From: Augochlora pura
Taxonomy: Eukaryota; Arthropoda; Insecta; Hymenoptera; Halictidae
Direction of reading: 5' to 3'
Assembly (NCBI RefSeq): GCF_028453695.1
Contig: NC_135778.1
Span: 40,133,985-40,197,984, forward strand
Length of the DNA: 64,000 nt
Shown here: piece after piece, positions 8,229 through 20,028 of the stretch
How positions within the stretch are numbered: the first letter of the stretch is position 1
How the letters are laid out: every line of letters begins with the position of its first letter
Notes under the pieces: generated by a model
What the model was told of the DNA's origin: nothing
What the model saw: the letters and a program-made list of their open reading frames with translations, nothing else
The model's database searches: none
Program-made: the position numbers and the translations under genes

Positions 8229-9704
8229 ATATAAATATACTGCAGCGCGATGAGAAAGGAATACCGTGTTTCGTGGTCCGCGAACGTCGACGAGGCGAAG
8301 CCATTCCCATTCGGCAGCTCCCGGTCGTCTAGGGTCGTAAGGATTAACGATTCTGTTGATGTATCGAATGTTAACGTGTAATTGGATTTTTATAGAATAG
8401 AGAGCTTATTTATTTTTATACTGAGAATGGTTTTATAGAGTCCGATGTATTTAATTCAACAACGCGCGACGACAGAGGGCCGTTTGTTATATAGTGAACT
8501 TGTTCTGTTTTTTTGGAATCGTTGGACTATGGATTTTTATGCGGAATTTATAATAAATATTTGGTGGCACTGTCGAAGGTTCTAATGGTATCATTAAATA
8601 TTTATCATTAACATTTTATGTTTGTAACAAAGGATCGCATTGTCAAGTTTCTGATACTTGATACAGTTTTTCTTTAACAAACTACTGCTTTTTAAAAATC
8701 TTTTTAAAAAGTAAAGTAAAAGTCCTCTCTTACAACAATTTTCCTAGTTTTCCATCTCAAACCTTAACAAACAATTGTATACATATTTGACTTGATAAAT
8801 TTGTAAATATAGCTAACAATCAGGAGGGCTTAGAATCCATGGTCCAACGATAGAAACACACGAAACACAAGTGATCAGTTATTGTTGATTTTCTCAATGA
8901 TTAACCAACTGTTCTCTACGGCTAATTAACAACGTGTATATGTACATACGCATCATAGCAAAAATTGTAGCACTATGCATAAATATATATATAATAAAAT
9001 AAGTACATAAACACGTGTATATCTCGTATAAGTAGTATGGCGTGGCGTTTCTCGGACAATGCTTTCGAGATACGCGAAATGCGTTTAGAGTCGTGTCATA
9101 TTCGAATAGCGATTAGGGGATTTGCACGCACTACTTTGCAAATTGTGGTCCAGGCTTTAATGTAGCGTTCATCTTTCCGAAAACACTTTCACGTGTTTCC
9201 CTTCTCTGCCCCGGAAATTGCGCTGGGAATCGTAGATTCGATATATTCCTTGAAATATTTAAATTCTTTATGATACTAAATATTTAATTTCTTAAAATAT
9301 TCAAATTCTTTATAATTTAAAATAAATTATAATTTCTTCAAATATTTCGAATTTGAATTCTATTTAAATTGTCAGCAATTGTTTCTTCCCGATTTTCACC
9401 GTAAAAGATTAAATAGACATACGCATCCTTTGCCTGCACTATTTTAAACTATCCAAGGATGGCAGGTGCAACGTTCGACGACAGATAAATTTTACATAAA
9501 ACAACGAACGATATTAAAACGCTGATATCTTTTGTAAATATTTGCTTCGACTGTCAGTCATGCCTATTTCGTTGTAAATATACTAAAACGAGCTTATATT
9601 GAGGACGCACTATAGCTTTTAAGAATTAACAACGAATCGCAATGCAGTCCAGAATTTTTAACTCTAAAAACAATTTTTCCAATTTATAATGTAACTTACA
9701 ACTC
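8229..9704. other. AT-rich non-coding DNA
   Basis: Long AT-rich stretch with local hairpins such as CTTTTTAAAAATCTTTTTAA near 8690. There is no open frame of note and no recognisable transposon end. Confidence 0.5.
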
Positions 9705-9895
9705 TTCTTATTTATTGCTATTATATTTATTGTTATTATATTTATTGCTATTATATTCGTTGTTATTATATTTATTGCTATTATATTCGTTGTTATTATA
9801 TTTATTGCTACTTTATTTATTGTTACTATATTTATTGTTACTATATTTATTGCTATTATATTTATTGTTACTATATTTATTGCTTCTCACGCAAC
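9705..9895 (+). repeat. 15-bp minisatellite TTATTGCTATTATAT
   Basis: About twelve units varying as TTATTGYTAYTWTAT. The period is divisible by three, giving an artefactual frame that reads as repeated LLLLY; it is not a membrane protein. Confidence 0.85.
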
Positions 9896-11612
9896 AAAGT
9901 CAAAAACTATATTAACAACAAAAGAAACTGTTTCGTTGATTATTATTATCATCAGCTGCTAATGGAAAAATTCGCAGTCACACCGATAGAAATGGAAACG
10001 TAGAAAGCCTTTGGCTTTCTTAACTCTCACTGTACAGGTGATCGGAATCTCGCGAAGATCGAAAGGTTCCCAGCGACATTTGCGCACGGCGATAAAACCC
10101 TATCTCTCATATTACATCGACTACGTTTTTCTACGGGCGTGTTCGCACTGTTATATACCACCGTCGCGTCGCGAGCAGAACCGTGTCGTTCTGGTATATA
10201 TATATATGTACATATATGTGTAACACGCGGAATGTGAGCGGGTAATGCATTGTGCACGAAATTGACATCATAATGGATACCTTTTGGGACGCGTAGCACC
10301 ATGGCGTTCACCATTCGGGGAACACTGGCCGCATTTCCATCCGATATCGCTCCAACAATGGAATATTAATATTTTACCGATCGTTAACGCTGTTTAAATG
10401 CTCCGGGGAATTTAGTATTGAAATCTACTGGATGTATAGTTTAGCGTTTGAAACAGTCGAGTTCGAAGGGTTGAACCAGGCGATTGATTTTGGGAGCATG
10501 ATTTAATAAGGATTTTTGGGCGATAGTATAAATATTGCTATATTAAGTTGTCGTCGTAGATTTGCTTTTTAGAAAGTTAATTTGAGGCTACAAATTAATT
10601 TTTATACCAAACCATACAAATTTCGTCTATTTGTTAACAAAAATATATATAATCCCTTACCTCTCCTTCTATTTAAAATTGTGTTAGAATTAAATTATAG
10701 AATTGTTAGAAAATAAATAACATTAGAAAGAAATTTAGATAATTTGGAAATTTTGTCCGCGATTATTTCAGTTTATACAGAGAATCTTTTTCTTAAATTT
10801 ATTGTAACTTGAAAAAGGTACTTCATGAATTTTTTCTGTAATAAAAATTCTATACTGTTCTCACATAAATAATTTGTCCTGTTCTATCGCGAACGCGCAA
10901 ACCGCATGTTAGAAATATTGTGCTAATTATTCGAGACGACTGCTCTTTTCCAAGGTTCTGGGGTAAGTGCCGTGCGGTCCAACACCGTCCTCTTACCAAA
11001 AAGCAATTGTGCTTTCCCCACTCCGTGGCCAGATCCTCCAAGAACAGAGTTTCATTCTTTGGCAATGCAACGACGGTTGCTTGCCTTCTCTAAACACATT
11101 TTCCATAAACAGTCAATGGCTCAACACTCGATAGCTGGGAGACCCACTGCGGTCATCAGCCGTCGCGTCGCATATCGCCAGGACTGTTTAGTCTCGCTTA
11201 CCCTCCGGGCCACGTGCATCCTTGAACCCTGCCATAAATCCATCGACGACCGACCATCGTTCGGTCGTCTTTATCCCGAATTCTCTTTAAAAAATACGTT
11301 GCGCTAACACGCAATATACACGAAATTATATTAAACCTAAAAGAAACTAATGGCGACTCGCAGTTCGCTTAAAACATCGTTTCCTAGACAGCGTTTCTGC
11401 AGCTATTGATTTTTCTTGGTCTTTGGAGAACAGGAGAACAGTTTATCCTCTTCCTTACAGTTCACGGCGCAGGTTGAACGAAAAAGTCTTACGGCTGCAG
11501 CGGAAACGCTTCGATCGCAAGGATCGCGTGAACGATACACTTCTTATTCGTTGCGTTACCGACGACAGATTTGTTCGGCAGCGACGGCGACGAATATCGT
11601 GAAACATTGCCG
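9896..11612. other. Non-coding
   Basis: Mixed composition, with a short (TA)n-type tract near 10195-10215. Frames at 10027-10314 and 10972-11307 are open but resemble no family. A GAGTTCGAAGGGTTGAACC word at 10458 is only a weak match to MITE ends. Confidence 0.4.
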
Positions 11613-11614
11613 CC

Positions 11615-11827
11615 AAAAAGAATTCGAAATATATTCAAAACTATTCTGTCTCGTACGAAAAGAATTTGAGATAAATTTAAAATTATTCCGTTTCCTCTGG
11701 AAAAAATTTGAAATAAATTTATTAACTATTTGGTTTGATTTACAAAGAATTGGAAATAAATTTATTAACTATTTGGTTTGCTCCACAAAGAATTTGTAAT
11801 AAATTAAAAATTATTTGGCATCCTCTG
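11615..11827 (+). repeat. 43-bp tandem repeat, about five units
   Basis: Units close to AAAGAATTTGAAATAAATTT followed by ATTAACTATTTGGTTTGATTT. The middle two are nearly identical and the outer ones diverged. Confidence 0.75.
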
Positions 11828-12550
11828 ATTTGTTTTCTAACAGCATCCAGTAGAATTTCAATATATTCTAAATTTTTTTAAACTATTACAGCGCGTGTGT
11901 TTCGATGGATTAAACCGTGGACGCGTCCCAACAACAATTGTATCCACGACCACGACACTTTCGAGGGTCCAATAATCGCTTACAATTCACGGTCGGCGTG
12001 CCGTCGCGCTTCTCGTCCCGCGCAGAAAACACCGCTTCCCGTGATGCACAGACCCTACGCGTCATAACCTATAAACGGTCTCGCGTACCAACGCGAATAT
12101 TTACGGCTGTATAATCTGTCTAGCGACTTATAAACTAAATAAAAATCAATAAGTATCTGAAATTGACGAATAGAGGTCTTCAACGTTGATATAATTATTA
12201 ATTCGACTTGGATGAACTATGGAAAATGGCGACGTTTCAATTATATTATGTGAGATAATACATATCAATCGTAAACAGAGTTACACCAATATATTAAAAC
12301 TATGACCATAATGACAACAATAATCGTAACAACAAATTTTGCTATTTTTTGATTGCCTTGCATTTTGCATATACAAAAGCATTATTCTGCGATGAAAACG
12401 ATTTTGCCGTTTTGATTAATCGATTTTTGAATCGAAACAGAAATGAATGAAGATTCAGACGAAGCAAAAATATGCGATAATTAAATGTACAATATTTAAG
12501 CATTAAGTTGAAAGATAAAGCTTAAGACCACAGAAATATCACTCGATTAT
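11828..12550. other. Non-coding
   Basis: Mixed then AT-rich sequence. A 65-codon frame (11917-12114) has no recognisable content. Confidence 0.4.
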
Positions 12551-12962
12551 TTAACCCTTTCAATACGAGCCGTGACACTTTCGCTATATGAGGCATCGCG
12601 CCGAAAATTTGCACATGGTCAGTCCTCTTTAATAAATAAAAATAATTAATAAAAACTGTCCTTGAGAGAGCAGTGATTTTTTAAACAAAAATCGTTGCTT
12701 CCAGCTTTAATATTAAAACATATAAAATTCTGCTTTGATTTTAAGAAATATAAAATTCTGCTTCAATATTAAAATATATAAAATTCTGCTTTAATATTAA
12801 GACATATAAAATTCTGCTTTAATATTAATAAATATAAAATTCTGCTTTAATATTAAGAAATATAAAATTCTTCTTTAATATTAAGAAATATAAAATTCTG
12901 TTATTTATACCACTCGCCGCATGGACGCCGGATATATCCGTCACTCGTACCGAAAGGGTTAA
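12551..12962 (+). mobile_element. F3 TTAA-type MITE with expanded internal repeat
   Basis: Left end TTAACCCTTTCAATACGAG, right end CACTCGTACCGAAAGGGTTAA, TTAA on both sides. CCCTTTC(G/A)RTACGAG is the inverted repeat. The interior blocks GCGCCGAAAATTTGCACAT, GGTCAGTCCTC and GCATGGACGCCGGATATATC are shared with 58305-58555. The copies differ mainly in the number of 28-bp units. Confidence 0.85.
12705..12900 (+). repeat. 28-bp minisatellite inside the F3 MITE, seven units
   Basis: Units of TTTAATATTAAGAAATATAA + AATTCTGC. The related MITE at 58.3 kb has only one such unit, so the array probably expanded after insertion or in the lineage of this copy. Confidence 0.85.
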
Positions 12963-13413
12963 TATTAATCGCGTCGCGGACCACGGTACAAATAACCAAG
13001 CGATCAAACACGAGAAACGCCGCCATTTTTCCACGATAAAATTCCAATTCTCGCAAAATCCGCGAACCCTTTTACCGAGTTCAAAATTTTGAAAATTCGA
13101 TATTTATTCATTTATTATAATTATTCGCGTAATAATCGCGTGGTAATTATTCGCGTCGGCGTCGCGAAAGTCCTGAATATCGTACCTGCGATCCCGCGCG
13201 GAGAAGAATTGTATAACCGTACCTGCGATCCACGCTCGAGGCACGCGGCGATTTTGTAACGTTGCAACGACAGATGAAAAAAAACGTCCAGGACATCTGA
13301 ACCGAGAATTATTTTTGTAGATGCCGCGCGAACCGTTGTCCTACTAGTACGTAGAAAACTCTGTCGTGACGGTGCCCTCTTGCCCGATACTCAACACAAC
13401 GAAAGAGGGTTAC
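12963..13413. other. Non-coding
   Basis: CpG-containing mixed sequence with no recognisable feature. TACCTGCGATCC occurs twice (about 13184 and 13220), a small local duplication. Confidence 0.4.
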
Positions 13414-13940
13414 ATCGTGTTGGCAATTAAGCGATCGCGGATTTTGTTAATAAATGCTCTTTTCTTTTACCAACGCGTCCAAAATAATTAAGTTGTATTG
13501 TTTTCTTACCATCTAGACTTCCACCTTCAATTTAGCGCAAAAATTGTATCGTTTAGTTATTTAATTTCGTTTTAATCACCGTTCGTAGTTGAAAGTACCA
13601 CCAGTGCATTTCAGACATATATTATCGTATTATTTCGAAAAAGTCAGGATCAAAGCGCCTGATCTATATTATTTTCTTGCTGTTCGGACTTCCATCTTTA
13701 ATTTAGTAAGACAATTGCGCCGATTGATTATTTAGTTTCGTTTTTATTACAATTTGAAGATGGAGAGGCACATTATCTCAAAAAAAGCAAGCATCGCATT
13801 TTTAGGTTATATACAGTATATTAAAATGAAGCCTTGGAAGAAAGGCAGTGTCAACATTGATTTGTTGTCTAATTGAATAAACATATTTTTAAGCGAAAGA
13901 ATTGAATTTTCCTTCTTACTTCGCGATTACTTAGCAATCA
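13414..13940 (+). mobile_element. Mariner-type relic with both degenerate ends
   Basis: Begins with GTTGGCAATTAAGCGATCGC and ends near TTCGCGATTACTTAGCAATC, which are imperfect inverted repeats. The first 90 bases match the minus strand of 6117-6240. Two direct copies of a block (TTTTCTTACCATCTAGACTT at 13501, TTTTCTTGCTGTTCGGACTT at 13673) lie inside. No intact transposase frame remains; GAAGATGGAGAGGCACATTA near 13756 could hold the former start codon. Confidence 0.5.
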
Positions 13941-14020
13941 CAGTGTTGGCTCTGTAAAGGGACAAGGTTTTGTCGGGCGCGTAGTATGAAATAGCGCGAT
14001 AACGCGTTGCGTGTCGGGCA

Positions 14021-14092
14021 CGAGGGTGTCACAGTGGTAAAGCCGAGCGAGCGATTTGGGAATCGTCGCGTTCGAAGCGACGATACGCTCGG
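14021..14092 (+). other. tRNA-like structured sequence, possible SINE head
   Basis: TGTCACAGTGG (14027-14037) differs at one base from the pol III A box TRGCNNAGTGG, and GTTCGAAGC (14070-14078) fits the B box core with normal spacing (32 bases). CCGAGCG (14043) pairs with CGCTCGG (14086), enclosing an 8-bp stem ATCGTCGC/GCGACGAT with loop GTTCGAA. The D and acceptor stems do not form, so it is not a functional tRNA. A tRNA-derived SINE head or chance are both possible. Confidence 0.25.
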
Positions 14093-14370
14093 TCGAGCGG
14101 AGGCCGAGGGACCGCTATTTCACGGCGCTGACTACCGATCAACGGAGGCTTTAATACGCATCAACGAAACAGAGAATATATATATACATATACATATACA
14201 TACGCATATATTTTATTTGCTGCGAATTACCCTAGGCGACGATGTATTTTAACTGGATTTAGGAGAAAGAAGGAGGATATGGCGGGGGATATGTGTCACG
14301 CGGTAGTCAGTGCTGAAGCGCGCGAGGATTGCAAGAGACTGCGACGATGGCTCCGCCCTGAATACCATGT

Positions 14371-14562
14371 GACCAGTGTATATTCTGGTATACTATGTAT
14401 ACTATAGATACAATACCAGTGTATATTCTGGTATACTATTTATACTGTAGATACAATACCAGTGTATATTCTGGTATACTATATGTATACTATAAATACT
14501 ATACCAGTGTATATAAACTATACATACTATAAATACTATATCAGTGTATATTATACTATACA
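14371..14562 (+). repeat. About 44-bp tandem repeat, five units
   Basis: Units begin CCAGTGTATATTCTGGTATA and continue with (TATACTATA)-type words. The CCAG...CTGG core makes each unit a small hairpin. Confidence 0.8.
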
Positions 14563-15425
14563 CGAAGGAACATACACTGTACACACTGTGTATACTATAC
14601 ACCGAGGAGCACAATAATAGCTTCAACCCCCTTTTTGAATATTTCGAACTCGCGAATGGTAATCCAAAAAAGTCGATTACGTTAAAACAGTTTCATTATA
14701 ATTTTCCGTCGATACGAACAAAAATCACATAAACTGATCTTTATTATAGAAAAGAAAAATAATGGAAACTTGTTATTTATCCTACCATTTCACTTCACAT
14801 AATCGACAAACTTCATATCTGAACACATTAGTAACAATGTTGCTATAGCAACAACTGAAAATCGAAATTGCAGAGCAACTTCCTATTATAATAACGCAAG
14901 ATTATTTAACGCAAAATATATTGTTTATCATACCCTTTTTACCTCATATAAACCACCAAGTAACTACCATTACTTTCCCCTTTTAATTATCATCGAGATG
15001 TTCGAAATACTGAAAAATAGAGTGGGGTTACTATAGTCATTGTGTTCTCAGTATAATACGCGGTTACTCGATCTTACCGTCTACGTATACGAAACGGAAC
15101 GCGGCATTAAGATCGGGTATCCGAACGCCGCACACGCGAAGTTACCTCCGAGAACTCCTCCGTCACGTGGTATGCAGGGTACGCGCAGCTTTCCAATCAC
15201 CGGGAGAAATTCCAGAGACGAGAGGAGCGCGCACGCTAACTTTCCGAATCACCCCCCTCCCCCCTCTCTCTCTCTCACACACCGCCTCGTGTAACGTTAA
15301 TGCGTAACGCTTTAATGATGGATGCACGTGTATCGATCACAGCTGAGTGTGTGTACGTAACGGTGTACCCGCGTGAGGAGAGGAACGTGGCGGCGACGTG
15401 CAGCGAGTCATGGAAACGATGCGTT
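14563..15425. other. Non-coding
   Basis: AT-rich to 15000, then CpG-rich with a CT tract near 15266. Nothing recognisable. Confidence 0.4.
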
Positions 15426-15530
15426 TTTTTGGTGATGCGATTTTTGGCGATGCGTTTCTTTGCGATTTTTGACGATGCGATTTTTCGTGATGCGATTTTT
15501 CGCGATGCAATTTTTCGCGATGCGTTTCCG
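15426..15530 (+). repeat. 15-bp repeat ATTTTTCGCGATGCG
   Basis: About seven imperfect units. The period keeps frames open on both strands, giving repetitive ORFs that are artefacts. Confidence 0.8.
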
Positions 15531-16052
15531 AAATTTCGCATAGTCCCAACATGCAATGCGCGTGTCCACTATGCCCACCCCTTCTCCCGCGACAGAACAC
15601 CTAACCTATCCTTCGCGTTGCTCAGTATACACATAACGCAGAGCGTCCTGTAACCCTTGAGCATCGAATCGCATAATCGTATCGCGTAATATCACCGGAC
15701 GATCGTCGTTCAACCCTCCAGCAGGAAGGCTTTCGTGTCCAGCAATCACGGAATCGAGGGCGAGCTCTCTTTTTTCCACCCCCACTTTGCTAACAAAGTA
15801 TAGTTTGTGCTGTACAGTAGTACGGCGGAGCAAGCCCCACGCCGGTTTATTTCGATGTCATTATTATGGGCGTGTTGCGTGTCGAAAGGGGTACAGTCGT
15901 GAAAATTGGGGCCGACGACGACGACGATAAGGAAACTCCGCAGACAATTGATACACTGAAAGCTGCCTTTATTTGCGCCGGACGTTTAGAGCGGCTTCTA
16001 TGGATAGTGGTAGACTTTGGTCTTTATTTAATGGTTGTTTATTGGTCTGTCT
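15531..16052. other. Non-coding
   Basis: Mixed sequence with a short (GAC)n tract near 15912. Overlapping frames here show no family resemblance. Confidence 0.4.
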
Positions 16053-16230
16053 TTAACCCTTTGCACTCGGATTTATTTTAATACTTTAGCAACCGGGGAT
16101 TCGGTCGTAAAAATTCAGCTCAACGTTACATTTTCGTGTCTACTTTGATTTTATTAATTTTATGACTCGCGAAAGATATTTGGCATTTCAAAAATTATAT
16201 AATAATAAGGAAACTTACGGTGGTAAGAGA
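16053..16230 (+). mobile_element. F4 TTAA-type MITE, left part
   Basis: TTAACCCTTTGCACTCGGAT, then TTTAATACTTTAGCAACCGG and TTGATTTTATTAATTTTATG. The same order of blocks occurs reversed in 31343-31659 and 43390-43591. The right end is not identified; the tandem repeat that follows may lie inside the same element. Confidence 0.55.
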
Positions 16231-16232
16231 AA

Positions 16233-16735
16233 TCTTGCGGCAGAAATTGATTTCCAGATCTAAATAAATAGCCAAATATACAGCACTTAATGCATAAATA
16301 AAACAAAAAATAACCAAAGACCAAAATTTCTTTCCATATCTAAATAAATAATCAGAAATACAGCCCTTAACTGGTAAATTAAATAAAAAGAGCCAAAGAC
16401 CAAAATTTCTTTCCAGATTTAAATAAATAGAAACACAGCACTTAACCTATAAATGAAACAAAAATAACCAAAGACAAAAACTTCTTTCCAAATCTGAATA
16501 ACTAACCAAATACGCATCACTTACCTTGCAAAAATTAACTAAAAATAACCAAAGACCAAAATTTCTTTCCAGATCTAAATAACTATTATTAATATAACTA
16601 TACATCGCTTACCTTGCAAAATTAAATAAAAATAGCCAAAAACCAAAATTTCTTCCCAAATCTAAATAACTAGTCAAAAATACATCAAATACCTTGCAAA
16701 ATTAAACAAAAATAGTCAAAGACCAAACTATAATA
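16233..16735 (+). repeat. About 80-bp tandem repeat, six to seven units
   Basis: The word CCAAAGACCAAAATTTCTTT recurs near 16314, 16392, 16470, 16548, 16637 and 16718, followed each time by CCAGATCTAAATAA and a CAGCACTTA-type block. Units diverge gradually from left to right. Confidence 0.8.
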
Positions 16736-16740
16736 ATTTT

Positions 16741-17456
16741 CAAGAGAAATGCCTCCCGGCAATTCGCATCATCCTATACTAAAATCCGAGCGACGCAACG
16801 AAGTTATCGGTGTCACTGTCACGGTATCAAAGTCTGTCGTTCGAGTTTTCAATGTCGAAAACGGGACGCGCGCGCGCGCGCGCGGGCCACTATGTTTCTC
16901 CTCCTGTCAACCGGAAGCTCCATGATTGCTCGACGTTCTCGAATAAACTCGCCTCTGGAATTCGCGAGCGTATTATCTGACCCTGTCAGCCAACCAGAGC
17001 CCCCCCCCCCCCCCCCCCGACACAATAGCCAACCAGTGGACGCTTATCACAAGCAACGTGTTTTGTTCAATTAAATTACCTTTGTGCCGTGTGTGTCGCA
17101 CGCTCCTCTCTGTACACAGAGAAGTCCATATACACAGAGAAATCCATGTACTCATATACACATATATGTATACGTCAATATGGACACAGAGCGTCGCTGT
17201 ATACGTCTCTCTATAACTTCGCCCGCTAATCAACGAGAAACGCGATAGCAGCTTCGCGCGAATTCTATTTATAATGTTCCCTCAATTAATCGCGTCGCTG
17301 CCGCGGCCGGAAGATCCTCGTAAATCCCTTCAACGCGACACAATGCTCGGCTTAGACGCCGTCGAAAGATGCTGGAGCTTTGGGTTGCATCTTCCTTTAG
17401 CTAACAAGAAACAGAAACGAGAAATTTGCATTTGAAATATAAGACGAAAATTTGGT
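16741..17456. other. Non-coding, with a CG run and a poly-C tract
   Basis: A (CG)9-type run lies at about 16868-16885 and nineteen C residues at 17000-17018. The rest is mixed sequence with a repeated ACACAGAGAARTCCATRTAC word near 17115-17150. Confidence 0.55.
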
Positions 17457-17570
17457 TTATTGCTTTTTCGAGATTTCCATCTATTTTTCGAGATTTTTAT
17501 TTATTTTTCGAGATTTTCATTTACTTTTCGAGATTTTGATTTATTTTTTCGAAATTTCGAATTTCGATAA
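17457..17570 (+). repeat. 21-bp repeat TCGAGATTTTTATTTATTTTT
   Basis: Five imperfect units running up to an F2-like MITE end. Confidence 0.75.
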
Positions 17571-17593
17571 ATCTGCCGTAGCCAAAGGGTTAA
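17571..17593 (+). mobile_element. F2-like MITE end (solo)
   Basis: CTGCCGTAGCCAAAGGGTTAA resembles the inverted F2 left end TTAACCCTTTCGCTACGGAG of 42787. The partner end is not found. Confidence 0.35.
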
Positions 17594-17644
17594 CGTCTAT
17601 TTCACTCCGTTTCGTCGCAAATGAGAACAATATGGCGGCTTCGT

Positions 17645-17905
17645 GAACGAGAGAAAAATGGAACCGGAGAGAAAAGGGAACGCGAGGAAAGGGAACGCGA
17701 GAAAAGGGAACGCGAGGAAAGGGAACGCGAGGAAAGGGAACGCGGGAAAAATAGAGCGAGAAAAAAATGGAACGCGAGAAAAATGAAACGCGAGGAAAAT
17801 GGAACCCGAGAGAAAGATAGAACGCGGGAAAAATGGAACCGGAGAGAAAGGTAGAACGCGATAGAGAGAGAGAGAGAAAGAAAGAGAGAGAGAGAGAGGG
17901 GCAGG
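17645..17905 (+). repeat. Purine tract of GGAACGCGAGGAAAG-type units ending in (GA)n
   Basis: Imperfect 14- to 17-bp purine units followed by GAGAGAGAGA. Minus-strand frames across it (Ser/Phe/Leu repeats) are artefacts. Confidence 0.8.
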
Positions 17906-18218
17906 ATCCCGAGGAGAACATCGCGACACGTTTTGCATTTCGCGACGAGCACCGAAAGAAGAAACGTGAAACCAATCGAGCAACACGCCGTTAAGTGTCC
18001 CATAGAGAGAATCGATCGTGCTTGTCGACGACTGTACTTGACAATCCATAATTGTCTCTTTGTTGGCACCCGTGCGCCGTGAACACGCATACACACACGC
18101 GCGCGCGCGTGAAACAGAGCTTGAAGCCCCGGCGCCTGTTTCGCAGCGGCGCCAATTGTTTGTAGAATTATTCGAGCATACCGTACAACGAAGAATTCTT
18201 AATTAACAATTAACCCGG

Positions 18219-18246
18219 TTACGCGAGCGCGCGCGCGCGCGCGCGT
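18219..18246. repeat. (CG)n run
   Basis: About twelve CG dinucleotides in a row, potentially Z-DNA forming. A shorter run lies at 18096-18111. Confidence 0.8.
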
Positions 18247-18317
18247 CTCGTGCCGGCCACCTGCGATTTCGTTGGATTCGAGGCGCGCGTTGATTGAAAA
18301 GCGAACGAATGGAGAGC

Positions 18318-18705
18318 GCGGATTTCTAGTGTAAACTAGAGCTGTAAACTATAGTTATAAACTGGTTGTAAACTATAGTTATAAACTGGTTGTAAACTAT
18401 AGTTATGAACTGGTTATAAACTAGAGCTATAATTTGGTTATAAACTAGTTATGAACTGGAATTATAATTTGGTTGTAAACTAGGGTTATGAACCAGTTAT
18501 AAACTAGAATTATAAACTAATTATAATTTGGTTATAAACTGGAGTTGTAAGCCAGATATAAACCAGTAATAAACTAGAATTATAAATGAATTATAAACTA
18601 GAATTATAAACTAATTATAATTTGGTTATAAACTGGAGTTATAAATTAATTATAATTTGGTTATAAACTGGAGTTATAAACTAATTATAATTTCGTTACA
18701 AACTA
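18318..18705 (+). repeat. Degenerate AT-rich satellite TATAAACTAGTTATAATTTGG
   Basis: Short words (AAACTAGAGTTATAAACTGG, TAATTTGGTTATAAACTGG) recur for nearly 400 bases with mixed periods of about 11 and 32 bp. Confidence 0.75.
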
Positions 18706-19276
18706 TTCACGTTTCTTGAAAATGTCACGTTGATCCCAAGAAAAAAAATCGAATCGAGACTGGTGATCTCGCTTCAGCGAAGAATGGCGGACAATTTCTA
18801 TAGTTTCGTACGCTTCTATTAAGTTTCGATTGTTTGCCGTGGCTTCGCGAAATATGTCGACAAGCTCGCTGGATCGTTCGCGGGCCGCTACGGATCCGCG
18901 TAACGACGTTATGCGTGCTCACAATCGTAGATTTAAACGGAACGATACGCGGCACGGAGATTTATGAATTGTGCGACGCGTTTTGCGTGCCAGGTGAAAC
19001 AAAAAAAAAAGAATGGTTTGTAAAAGCCCGGTATGGTGGACTCATATTCTGTGACCCATTTGTAACGTAACCACCGAGTACTGAAAATAAAAAGTGTCTA
19101 CATGGTGTAACGACGATGTGTATTTTCTTTTACTCGGTCCTGGATCCACTGTCCTTGGCAAAAAAAAAACATGGTCCTTTGTCATCGTCCATTTTATCTG
19201 CCATTTTCTTCGTTCCGTTGCGTGGGCGATTTCAAGCGTTTAATGAACGGCACGGTTGTTTAACGAAGACATGGGA
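18706..19276. other. Non-coding
   Basis: Mixed sequence with no recognisable feature. Confidence 0.4.
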
Positions 19277-19500
19277 TTAACCCTTGCACTTTTCTGTCTT
19301 TTAGGGGTACGGTGATTATGGCTGTTTTCGGGCTTAATTATTGCTTTGAATTATTTGAATTATTTCCTTGATATTGTTTGCATTATTTCCTTGATATTAT
19401 TTGAATTATTTCCTTGATATTATTTGAATTATTTCCTTGAATTCTTCGAATTATTTTCTTGATATTTCTTTGATAATTTCCTTGATATTTCCTTTCCTCG
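19277..19500 (+). repeat. 24-bp repeat next to a TTAACCCTTGCAC end
   Basis: TTAACCCTTGCACTTTTCTG at 19277 looks like a decayed TTAA-type MITE end. Six 24-bp units of TTTGAATTATTTCCTTGATA + TTAT follow from about 19345. Confidence 0.55.
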
Positions 19501-19801
19501 ATTTACTTTAATTTTCAGATTTCGATGACTGGGGATTCAAATTTTCTTGCGATTTAATAGAAATGATTAGCAGATGACGCATAACCTCAAAGTAAGTATA
19601 CAGACTGCATTTCACTCGATTTTGTATTCGACGATAGATAAATCGTTCCCCAACGCAGGCGATAAAAATAAATATTTGCTTATCGCCTGGACGCATCCGA
19701 ATTGCATTGTCCCCCGCGGCTCGTAGCACGAGTCGCAAGTGACCTATTCAAATTTGATAAATTCCTCGCCGCCGCACCCTCCGAAAACATCATTCGCCGT
19801 A

Positions 19802-20026
19802 CAGTCAGTCCCATAAGTATTCGTACCCTCATTGCTTATTAGAGAAATCTCTTAAAATCAGGGGATGCAATTTTGCAATAAACTTTTTTTTATATTTTCT
19901 GGATAATACTAGATAATACTTATTTGGACTAAATACTAGAAAATTAATATAAAGTAAAAAGGCTGCTCTAACGTGCGGTTTTTTGACAAAATATACACTG
20001 GTACGAATACTTTTGTGGACTGACTG
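19802..20026 (+). mobile_element. Tc1-type MITE, complete, 225 bp
   Basis: The termini CAGTCAGTCCCATAAGTATT and AATACTTTTGTGGACTGACT + G form inverted repeats with GGTACGAATAC/GTATTCGTACC inside. TA lies directly outside both ends (19800-19801 and 20027-20028), the expected Tc1/mariner target duplication. It has no coding content. The outer 100 bases at each side match the relic at 7455-8168. Confidence 0.9.
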
Positions 20027-20028
20027 TA

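Noticed and set aside
9705..9915. Leucine/tyrosine-rich membrane protein frame
   Set aside because: It is a 15-bp AT minisatellite; the frame is open only because the period is a multiple of three.
14021..14092. Functional tRNA gene
   Set aside because: A and B boxes are present but the D stem, acceptor stem and a normal anticodon stem do not form.
17541..18096. Overlapping 144- to 165-codon minus frames
   Set aside because: They are open in several frames across purine-rich GGAACGCGAG repeats and a GA tract; the sequence is Ser/Phe/Leu/Arg repeats.
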